From Thermoanaerobacter ethanolicus JW 200 (GTDB lineage Bacteria > Bacillota > Thermoanaerobacteria > Thermoanaerobacterales > Thermoanaerobacteraceae), in NCBI RefSeq assembly GCF_003722315.1, contig NZ_CP033580.1:2847281-2911280 (forward strand): a stretch of DNA of 64,000 nucleotides. The letters run 5' to 3'. Position numbers and translations under genes: made by a program. The notes beneath the pieces are model-generated. The model searched no databases. It saw nothing but the letters and a program-made list of their open reading frames with translations, and was not told the origin of the DNA. Of the stretch, positions 57,407 through 64,000 are shown in pieces (position 1 is the first letter of the stretch; every line of letters begins with the position of its first letter).

Positions 57407-58540
57407 TTACTTACCTCCTTCAGTTCTATATCCATGCATAGTAAAAAATATTTCAGAAAAATCTTCGTCCTCGTACAATTCTATTATTTGCCGGGTTGAA
57501 GACTGCCTAAATGCAGGCATCGCACTTCCTAAATGTTTTACCATCCTATCAGCCATAAACAATGGATAAGGTTCCATAATACCTGCTGTACCACACTGAT
57601 AACGTAATCCTTGAAATAATATAGATAATCGACTTTTATTGGTTGCAACAGAAGAAGGTATTTCTAATCTTAAAGCTGGCATCCATGAATGCGGTTTATA
57701 ATACACAACATGAATTTTTTCAAGAAGTGAAGTTATTTCATCTATAACTCTATCTAATTTCTGGTCATCCTTTGACGAAGCTAAATGCCATTTTCCTATT
57801 GGTTTTTCCAAAGGAATTGGAGTAGTATATTCTCCAGCAGACAAAATAAAAGTCATTAGTGCCCTATCATCATAATGAGAAGCCCATCCTAAGCTTTTTC
57901 CAAGTTCTTGCCTTGTTGTATATTTTGGTAAACTAACCCATATTTTGTCACTCTTTGAAGCCTCAAGGACAGTTCTGTAAGCCATTAGAAACGATTCAAA
58001 CCTTTTAATTAATTCTTCAATTATATCTGTATTTTTTTCTTTTGCTTTGGTCACTGCTTGATTCATATAAATTATAGGAGTAGTAAAAGAACCGTCCAAC
58101 ATTACAATATCATGAGGAGCATTTACAGCAAGTTCTAATTCCATTTGTATCATAATTCCTCTTACTATAGATGGTGTATCATCATCTCTTTTTTCATGAG
58201 CCATAAAAGTTAAATGTTTAGGTGCTTCCCAATGCCTTGTCTCAAAAGGAGGAGTTAAACCTTCTACCGCAACCGCAGCACATCCAACAAGGTCCATTGC
58301 CATAAGTTTTTCAATAGCATAAGATCCATCTACTCCACAAGTAGTAGGAGGTTGAGGAAATTCAAGTTCTCTATCATTCTTTAACATTCCACTTTTCTGA
58401 AGCTGCTCTCGAATTTCTTTTTTCTTCTTTTTAAGTTCTTTAAACATTAAAAGAATTTCTTCTCCTATTTGATTACTTTTTTCTAACATTTCCTCCACAA
58501 GAGCTTCTGGAAGTTCAGAAAAAACGCTTTGTTCTTCCAT
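57407..58540 (-). CDS. NurA-domain nuclease
   Basis: A 377-residue protein with the NurA core: CGVDGSYAIEKLMAMDLVG (Asp71) and DIVMLDGSFTTPIIYMNQ (Asp149), metal-binding residues of the RNase-H-like nuclease fold. A charged coiled coil (FKELKKKKKEIREQLQKS) is at the N-terminus. NurA degrades DNA in complex with HerA. Located between druA and herA, 33 bp after the first and 2 bp before the second. Confidence 0.88.
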   Translation of the reverse strand: MEEQSVFSELPEALVEEMLEKSNQIGEEILLMFKELKKKKKEIREQLQKSGMLKNDRELEFPQPPTTCGVDGSYAIEKLMAMDLVGCAAVAVEGLTPPFETRHWEAPKHLTFMAHEKRDDDTPSIVRGIMIQMELELAVNAPHDIVMLDGSFTTPIIYMNQAVTKAKEKNTDIIEELIKRFESFLMAYRTVLEASKSDKIWVSLPKYTTRQELGKSLGWASHYDDRALMTFILSAGEYTTPIPLEKPIGKWHLASSKDDQKLDRVIDEITSLLEKIHVVYYKPHSWMPALRLEIPSSVATNKSRLSILFQGLRYQCGTAGIMEPYPLFMADRMVKHLGSAMPAFRQSSTRQIIELYEDEDFSEIFFTMHGYRTEGGK

Positions 58541-58573
58541 TTTACTGGATCCTCCACAATTATTTTAATTAAA

Positions 58574-59815
58574 TCATTTAATTAAAAGATACTTTTTTAA
58601 ATTATCCTTATTCCAATATCTCCATTCATCATTAGTTTTTACTCTTCGCTTTAGATATCGTTCCTTCCAATATTCAGCTAATTCTTCAAATTTGTAATCA
58701 TAATATTTAACCTCTTTATCAATACCATTGATATATTCAACTACATTTGAAGCTAGCGGAAAAACAAAAACTTCTCTTTTTACTTCATGCTTTAAAAGCT
58801 GTTTTATGCTTTTTATATTTAAAACTTCTTTCAAATCTATTTCCTTATTTATTTCCTTAATAGCTGTATTAATTAGTCTAAATTTATAGTTAGGACCATT
58901 ACCATATCCACCTTTAACTTCGATTCCTTTTAATAACAAATACTCTTTCATTAACCTTGAAATTTCGTCAGTATACTTAAAAGCCCCAAAACCTTTTGTA
59001 TAACCAAGTGAAAAACATAATAGCTTGTCCTTATATTTGACCCTGTTATATATAGAACTGCGCCCATAAGCTGAAGTTGTTGTGAAAAGTACTAAATGAG
59101 GAGATATAATATTTTGTTCCATTTCAGTTTTTTTGTTGCTATACTTTTCTCTATAGAAATCTCTAACCTCATTAGCTACGGCGCTCATTGCTACTAATTT
59201 GCCACCCAGCAACATATTGTAAGGTGGTACTGCACCTAATGTAAAAATATCCATCGTCTCATTAAGTTTATAAACTTTATCTTTCCCTTTTAAGTTGAGC
59301 CACTCATTCCTTAATTTTATTCCTAGAGCTGGAGAATGGGCTCCCAATATTCCTATAAGTTTCCCATTGTATTCGTCCATTATAAGAAAACACAATCTAC
59401 GCCCATAACCATTTGAAAATGGCAAACTCCATGTAAATCTCGCTGTTTTAAAAATATCCCATTCTTCCTTTGTTCTAACAGGAATTAACCTAGGAGATAT
59501 TTTTTCTGGTACGATATCATCTCCCTCTGCAAAATATTCATCAATAATCTTTTCGCCCTTTTCAATCAAAAATTTTCTGTGTTTAAGCAAAAGCTCAATT
59601 CGAGCTCTCTCATGCATTTTTCTCAATAGGTCCTTATTTTGTGTGTCTGGAGTGTTTAAAACGTAAGCCTTTATTTGTTCTATGATTTTGTCTCTTAGCA
59701 TTTCTCTTTTTTTCTCGAGGCCTACACAATTATTTATTTCATCATCTATTTCCGAATTTATTTCATGCTCCAATATATAATCATTTAGTTGTTGAATCCA
59801 AACTTTCGTTAACAA
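58574..59815 (-). CDS. DruA-family protein (DUF4338)
   Basis: A 413-residue protein strongly resembling DruA of Druantia anti-phage systems: RLIPVRTKEEWDIFKTARFT (109-128), SLPFSNGYGRRL, KLIGILGAHSPALGIKLRNE, KLNETMDIFTLGAVPPYNML (183-202), TTTSAYGRSSIYNR (245-258) and SLGYTKGFGAFK. No enzyme activity is established for this family. It starts at a TTG seven bases after GGAGGTG and heads the operon. The usual Druantia partners (DruB-DruE, or the very large helicase DruE) are absent; NurA and HerA follow instead. Confidence 0.88.
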   Translation of the reverse strand: MLTKVWIQQLNDYILEHEINSEIDDEINNCVGLEKKREMLRDKIIEQIKAYVLNTPDTQNKDLLRKMHERARIELLLKHRKFLIEKGEKIIDEYFAEGDDIVPEKISPRLIPVRTKEEWDIFKTARFTWSLPFSNGYGRRLCFLIMDEYNGKLIGILGAHSPALGIKLRNEWLNLKGKDKVYKLNETMDIFTLGAVPPYNMLLGGKLVAMSAVANEVRDFYREKYSNKKTEMEQNIISPHLVLFTTTSAYGRSSIYNRVKYKDKLLCFSLGYTKGFGAFKYTDEISRLMKEYLLLKGIEVKGGYGNGPNYKFRLINTAIKEINKEIDLKEVLNIKSIKQLLKHEVKREVFVFPLASNVVEYINGIDKEVKYYDYKFEELAEYWKERYLKRRVKTNDEWRYWNKDNLKKYLLIK

Positions 59816-59937
59816 TTTAAAGCACCTCCATATATTAGTAATTATACCATAATTGTTCCAACTATAAAAACATTTTAAGACAATGAAATTCCAAAAAAAG
59901 ACTTCTTTCTACTTCTGCTTGGCAGTACTGGAGCAAG

Positions 59938-60032
59938 AGGATATGCTCACCGACCCGAAGGGCTTGCCCCTTGACCGAAAGGCGAGCAGGCGTATAATCT
60001 ATGACGCGGGGGCAAACAAAAAAAGCACGTCT
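59938..60032. repeat. GC-rich hairpin repeat, partial copy B
   Basis: About 95 bp matching the right half of copies A and C (AGGATATGCTCACCGACCCG onward to GCACGTCT), lying just upstream of druA. The left half is missing, so it cannot form the full palindrome. It is diverged near CTATGACG. Confidence 0.8.
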
Positions 60033-60106
60033 GCTTTAAGCAGTTATAATACTAAAAAAACGGTCAATATTTTTGTTTCCCCCTTTCAATTTCTAAAAGA
60101 TTCGGC

Positions 60107-60361
60107 TTAATTTAAACTGTGGTTAACTTCTTTACCATTTTTCCAAAGCTCATATTCACTCAAATCCATTTCGCTATTCCAACTTACACCATATCCTCCT
60201 GGATCAACTTTTACCGCTTTGAAAAAAGCTTTGTTTTTCAATAGCTCAAACGGCCACTCATTAAGCTTTGGTTTCATATCGTATTCTTTCACTATTCCAT
60301 TATCAAAAGTAACAAGCAGTTTATAATCATCTGTTGCTTTCACACTGACAACTTTATACAT
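60107..60361 (-). CDS. DUF2442 family protein
   Basis: An 84-residue protein with YKVVSVKATDDYKLLVTFDN, EYDMKPKL and VSWNSEMDLSEYELWKNG, typical of DUF2442. It follows the DUF4160 gene by 6 bp; this pair is widespread and considered a putative toxin-antitoxin module, with DUF2442 the likely antitoxin-side partner (inference). Confidence 0.88.
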   Translation of the reverse strand: MYKVVSVKATDDYKLLVTFDNGIVKEYDMKPKLNEWPFELLKNKAFFKAVKVDPGGYGVSWNSEMDLSEYELWKNGKEVNHSLN

Positions 60362-60367
60362 GTTCCA

Positions 60368-60616
60368 TCACTCCAATCCAGGCAATTTTCGAAATACCTG
60401 AGTCTCCCACATTTCTAGAAGTTCACGTTGATATTTGCTAGCCCATTCAACGACTAACTCTTTTGCTCTTCTAGGTAAATCTCCTTCAATCATTTTAAGA
60501 GTATTAATATCAAATACACCTACGTATTCTCCATATATAGCATGAAAGTGTGGCGGAAAGTGATCTCCAAAGTACATTTTAATTACTATGCCATAAAACC
60601 TTGTTATCTCTGGCAT
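60368..60616 (-). CDS. DUF4160 family protein
   Basis: An 82-residue protein with MPEITRFYGIVIKMYFGDHF then PPHFHAIYGEY, the DUF4160 hallmark (His-rich PPHFHA). First gene of the pair with DUF2442. The ATG follows GGAGAGGATAG-type sequence. Role as toxin is only inferred from the family context. Confidence 0.9.
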   Translation of the reverse strand: MPEITRFYGIVIKMYFGDHFPPHFHAIYGEYVGVFDINTLKMIEGDLPRRAKELVVEWASKYQRELLEMWETQVFRKLPGLE

Positions 60617-60777
60617 TTTACTATCCTCTCCTTAAGTCTAACATATTTTATCATTATATATCAAAGCAATTAATTATCCCTCAAATATCAAACATTCCTC
60701 TTCATAAATTGATTATACCACAGCGTAGGGAAATATAATTATATTTTTAACTATTCTCTTAAAACATACTGCTGTAG

Positions 60778-61010
60778 CTTACTCTCTTACGCCATGTGCT
60801 TACACCTCCTCATTTTTTGTTTGCTTCTTGTTTGCCCCCGGCAGTTAAAACAAAACAGCCTGCGAGCCGAAGGTCAAGGGGTCGGGGAGGGATACCGGAC
60901 CGAGCGTAAACGAGGGAGGATATGCTCACCGACCCGAAGGGCTTGCCCCTTGACCGAAAGGCGAGCAGGCGTATAATTTTTTGTGCGGGGGCAAACAAAA
61001 AAGCACGTCT
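60778..61010. repeat. GC-rich hairpin repeat, copy C
   Basis: A 233-bp unit almost identical to copy A (the same 60-codon shadow frame occurs in both) with the same nested stems. Near-identity suggests recent copying or gene conversion. Confidence 0.88.
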
Positions 61011-61058
61011 TTTCAACTAATATCATTAAATTTAAAATGTAGTTTAAAAAATTGTCTA

Positions 61059-61086
61059 TAAAATATAAAGTATACTTCATATTTTA
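61059..61086 (+). promoter_or_regulatory. Operator-like palindrome upstream of the AAA ATPase gene
   Basis: A 28-bp palindrome centred on AAAGTATACTTC, with 13 of 14 base pairs matching. It ends 24 bp before a TATAAT at 61111. A second AAAGTATG half-like motif lies at 61099. This looks like a repressor binding site. Confidence 0.5.
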
Positions 61087-61139
61087 TGTATAAAAACATA
61101 AAGTATGTGTTATAATATTATATGTGGGAGGTGATAAAA

Positions 61140-62573
61140 ATGTCTATTACAAGCTCAGAAAATATATTAAGGATTCTATACTCTTATAACCCATGGTGGA
61201 GAGAAGGATATTTTCCTCAGGATCTATCCAAACCCGTAAAGAGAGTAGTCTATCATCAGGCATTTGAATTACTAATGCATCCAACTATCAGAAGATATGT
61301 CATACTTTCAGGTGCACGTCGTGTAGGTAAAACCACAATTTTATATCAAATGATAGAAACCCTTTTAAAAAATCAAGTGCATCCAAAAAAGATATTGTAT
61401 GTATCTTTTGATCATCCTTTATTTAAGTTAAGTTCCTTTGACCAAATTCTTAACCTTTATGAAACCACTGTAAATGAAGAAAAAGAGGCTTATATATTTC
61501 TAGATGAAATTCAATATGCAAGTGATTGGGACAGATGGTTAAAAGTCTATTATGACACCAAACCAAAATGGAGAATTATTGCCACAGGTTCAGCTTCTCC
61601 CGCACTTATTGAAGGTACAAAAGAAAGTGGTGTTGGCCGCTGGACTGTGATTTCTGTACCTACTCTTTCTTTTTATGAATTTTGTGAAATACTTGGAGTC
61701 TCAGAAAAACCAAATAACTTACCCGATTTAGATTTAAACGAAATTTCAAATTTAAATGAGTCTCAATTAAGTGAGCTTATGTTTTTACTTATGCCATTGC
61801 AAAAGTACTTTAATAAGTATTTAACAATAGGAGGATTCCCCGAATTTGTATTCTCAGAAGACCAATTTTTGGTGCAAAGAATGTTAAGAGAAGATGTGGT
61901 TGATAAAGTTATTAAAAGAGATATACCTTCCTTGTTTAATGTGAGAAATTTAGCAGTATTAGAGAAGGTTTTTTTGTACTTATGCTTCAATTCTGCAAAT
62001 GTTATAAGTATTTCAACGATAAGTAAAGAAATTGGAGATGTTTCAACAGTAACAGTAGAAAACTATATTCATCTTCTTGAAAATGCAAATTTGATTTATA
62101 AAAGTTTACCCATAGAATTAGGAGGGAAAAAAGTTCTAAAAGCAAAACCAAAAATTTACGTCTCTGATCCTGCTTTAAGAAATGCAGTTTTGATGATAGA
62201 CAATATACTCTTAGACAGTAAAGAGCTTGGAATAACGGTTGAGACAGCAATTTTTAAACATATCTATAATTTTTACTTGCAAACAAATGCTAGAATAGGT
62301 TATTTTAGAAAATCTTCTGATAATCAAAAAGAAATTGATGTAGTTGTTGAATTCCCACATAGTAAATCCTTAATTGAAGTGAAATTCAGAGAAGATACAA
62401 CACTTTCTGAAAATGAAGCTATCGTTGAGATGAGTCAAAAGGAAAAAAATATTGCTTCAGCAGTATTAGTAACAAAAAGACCAGAAGATTATGGAAAAGT
62501 TAAGATTTCAACAAAGGTACCAATAATAAAAATTCCTGCTTATGCATTTATGTATTTATTTGGGAGACGATAA
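61140..62573 (+). CDS. AAA ATPase with DUF4143 domain
   Basis: A 477-residue ATP-binding protein. Walker A GARRVGKTT is near residue 61, Walker B AYIFLDEIQYASDW, and sensor IIATGSASPAL. The C-terminal DUF4143 domain follows (GGFPEFVFSED, RDIPSLFNVRNL, EIDVVVEFPHSKSLIEVKFR), whose last part resembles a PD-(D/E)XK nuclease core (D-x-V-V and E-V-K). Such proteins are common, scattered in genomes and of unknown role. The ATG at 61140 follows GGGAGGTG. It has its own promoter and terminator. Confidence 0.9.
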   Translation: MSITSSENILRILYSYNPWWREGYFPQDLSKPVKRVVYHQAFELLMHPTIRRYVILSGARRVGKTTILYQMIETLLKNQVHPKKILYVSFDHPLFKLSSFDQILNLYETTVNEEKEAYIFLDEIQYASDWDRWLKVYYDTKPKWRIIATGSASPALIEGTKESGVGRWTVISVPTLSFYEFCEILGVSEKPNNLPDLDLNEISNLNESQLSELMFLLMPLQKYFNKYLTIGGFPEFVFSEDQFLVQRMLREDVVDKVIKRDIPSLFNVRNLAVLEKVFLYLCFNSANVISISTISKEIGDVSTVTVENYIHLLENANLIYKSLPIELGGKKVLKAKPKIYVSDPALRNAVLMIDNILLDSKELGITVETAIFKHIYNFYLQTNARIGYFRKSSDNQKEIDVVVEFPHSKSLIEVKFREDTTLSENEAIVEMSQKEKNIASAVLVTKRPEDYGKVKISTKVPIIKIPAYAFMYLFGRR

Positions 62574-62620
62574 CTTATTCATTTCATTGAAAATTGGAGT
62601 ATGAATGAAATAAAAAATAT

Positions 62621-62657
62621 GCCCTGTATAGAGCAGTTACTCTATACAGGGCTTTTT
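62621..62657. terminator. Terminator between the AAA ATPase and the PKD protein
   Basis: GCCCTGTATAGAG and CTCTATACAGGGC form a perfect 13-bp stem with a 6-nt loop and five T on the plus strand. It also lies just past the stop of the convergent PKD gene. Confidence 0.92.
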
Positions 62658-62658
62658 A

Positions 62659-64000
62659 TTAAAACTTTGGTCCGATAATTTGTGATTTTGAATTGTCGTA
62701 TATTGAACCTTTCACTCTGACGGTAATAGTATTTGTAGCTGTTTTTACTCCTCCGCCTGCCAGCTGCTTATAAGCCGTAAATACTATCTTGTAAGTACCG
62801 TCAGGCATATTTTTAGGAATAATTACAACAACATCTCTTCCTTCTTCCTTAGTATGTTTAGTATGCCATGACATTATATTTTGTGGTGGAGTGGTTAAAG
62901 GTATGTCAGGTGCTAAAGTGGTCACATTGGAAGAAGTAAATTCATTTTTCGGGTACCACATTTTTGCTTCTACACGGTAGACCTTTCCTTCCGTTCGGGC
63001 ATAAAGAATCATTGCTTCTCCTGCTTTGTATGTGGTCTTATTAGAGCTTCCAATAACAACAAGCTTTCCTTGAACTTGTACTGTAACTATATAAGGATCT
63101 GACCACATCGGCGTGAGGTTTGGGTTTCTGCCTGTTGGGTCATCCAATACTCTCAGCTGTATCTTGTATATTCCATCATCTCCAAGTCCCATTTCCTCAA
63201 AAGTAGGCTTCCATTGATTTATTGTTACCCATGTCCCATCAGGCTTCTGCACTTTCCATTCTCTTGCCACAATCGGGTCACCGTCGGGGTCATAGCTTTG
63301 ATCTGTTATTATAAATGGTTCATCAGCTACTACTGGATTAGGACTTATTGTAAATTTAGCTACAGGTTTATTATTTTCAGGTATTATCGTTACTGTTTGT
63401 GTATACGGCTCTGACCAAAGTGGTGTCCCAACACGAGGATTATCCCTAACCTTAAGCTCTATTGTATATGTTCCAATTCCTAATGAAGGTATATTGTTAG
63501 GTACAGTGCTGCCGTAGTTTATCCATGTCCCATCGGGTTTCTGCACTCTCCACTGCCACTCTGCAATAGGATCTCCATTTGGGTCATAGCTTTGGTCAGT
63601 TATAGTTATTGTCTTATTTACAACTTGGACAATTGGATTTACAGTAAACTGTGCAACAGGCGGTAAGTTTATATTCTGCGTCGTTATTGTCTGTACTTTT
63701 GGCTCGCTCCATGCTCCTTCTAAATCCTGTACCCTAAGGTATACTAAGTAGGTCTTTCCTACAGGGAATGTGCCAGACATTTTCCCATCATGCCACGTTG
63801 TTTCATTTACTTCCTTCCACTTCCACTCCCACGCCTGTATACCTTTATTAGGCAGTGACATATGGTCTAGGTCATAGCTTTGGTCTGTAATAGAGATAAT
63901 ATAATTTGAGCCGCTTGAGGTCATAGTCACAGCGAACTGTGCAATAGGTCTTCTGTGAACATAGATGTACATAGTGCTTAAAGGCTTATAGCTCCACAGC
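62659..64000 (-). CDS. PKD-repeat surface protein, C-terminal part (runs off window)
   Basis: The open frame continues past the right edge; an internal ATG at 63972 is not the start (the frame reads LWSYKPLSTMYIYVHRR across it). At least three PKD-type Ig-like repeats are visible, each with ITDQSYDPDGDPI or a close variant followed by W-x-W or REWKVQKPDGTW. A different C-terminal beta domain follows (AGEAMILYARTEGKVYRVEA). No anchor or SLH motif is seen at the C-terminus. It is likely an exported wall-associated or extracellular protein; the enzyme part, if any, is upstream. Confidence 0.85.
   Translation of the reverse strand, partial: LWSYKPLSTMYIYVHRRPIAQFAVTMTSSGSNYIISITDQSYDLDHMSLPNKGIQAWEWKWKEVNETTWHDGKMSGTFPVGKTYLVYLRVQDLEGAWSEPKVQTITTQNINLPPVAQFTVNPIVQVVNKTITITDQSYDPNGDPIAEWQWRVQKPDGTWINYGSTVPNNIPSLGIGTYTIELKVRDNPRVGTPLWSEPYTQTVTIIPENNKPVAKFTISPNPVVADEPFIITDQSYDPDGDPIVAREWKVQKPDGTWVTINQWKPTFEEMGLGDDGIYKIQLRVLDDPTGRNPNLTPMWSDPYIVTVQVQGKLVVIGSSNKTTYKAGEAMILYARTEGKVYRVEAKMWYPKNEFTSSNVTTLAPDIPLTTPPQNIMSWHTKHTKEEGRDVVVIIPKNMPDGTYKIVFTAYKQLAGGGVKTATNTITVRVKGSIYDNSKSQIIGPKF

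Overview
The window looks like a low-GC, thermophilic, anaerobic, spore-forming member of the Clostridia, most likely Thermoanaerobacter or a close relative. This is an inference from gene content and sequence style: SpoIIE, a small spore-surface protein, pyruvate:ferredoxin oxidoreductase, formate-tetrahydrofolate ligase, AT-rich DNA, frequent TTG/GTG starts and strong GGAGG ribosome binding sites. No species was confirmed.

Region by region. 1-10.9 kb (minus strand) is core chromosome: the start of a methylmalonyl-CoA-mutase-type gene, a folate/one-carbon operon (PAS histidine kinase, fhs, stand-alone DHPS-related domain), then the conserved block spoIIE, VWA fragment, tilS, hpt, ftsH. 10.9-11.4 kb holds a large palindromic repeat element and a tRNA-Glu. 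11.4-17.5 kb has a methyltransferase, a DMT-type permease, an ECF sigma/anti-sigma/ABC-2 transporter operon, a DUF1284 protein and a spore-surface peptide. 17.5-28.3 kb has PFOR, an IS1380-type element, tdh-kbl (threonine to glycine plus acetyl-CoA), an IS30 element and a PyrR-attenuated uracil permease. 28.3-37.3 kb has a DUF4914 gene, an amidase/holin cassette, a decayed stretch (collapsed alpha/beta hydrolase; THF riboswitch fused to a folT stump), a third IS, a MIP18/SufT-like gene, a group IIC intron and a broken gene. 37.3-43 kb is an acetoin dehydrogenase locus: a sigma-54 activator, a -24/-12 promoter and acoABC without an E3 gene. 43-50.7 kb holds signalling genes (RR-PAS-GGDEF, GGDEF-EAL), a frameshifted FapA and a broken chemoreceptor.

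50.7-62.6 kb is an accessory/defence island. It holds an SdpI-type pair, Rpn nuclease debris, IS256 and serine-recombinase scars, an MNT/HEPN toxin-antitoxin pair with a possible small RNA beside it, and a phage-type LPD-like protein. It also holds a tight three-gene operon DruA(DUF4338)-NurA-HerA bracketed by GC-rich hairpin repeats, a DUF4160/DUF2442 pair and a DUF4143 AAA ATPase. The window ends inside a PKD-repeat surface protein.

The most interesting unit is the DruA-NurA-HerA operon (55623-59815). It joins the hallmark protein of Druantia anti-phage systems to a HerA-type translocase and a NurA nuclease, with none of the usual Druantia partners alongside. I propose it as a candidate anti-mobile-element system; no search or experiment was possible here. 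A second theme is IS biology: all three complete IS elements have an inverted repeat that would bury the transposase start region in read-through transcripts.
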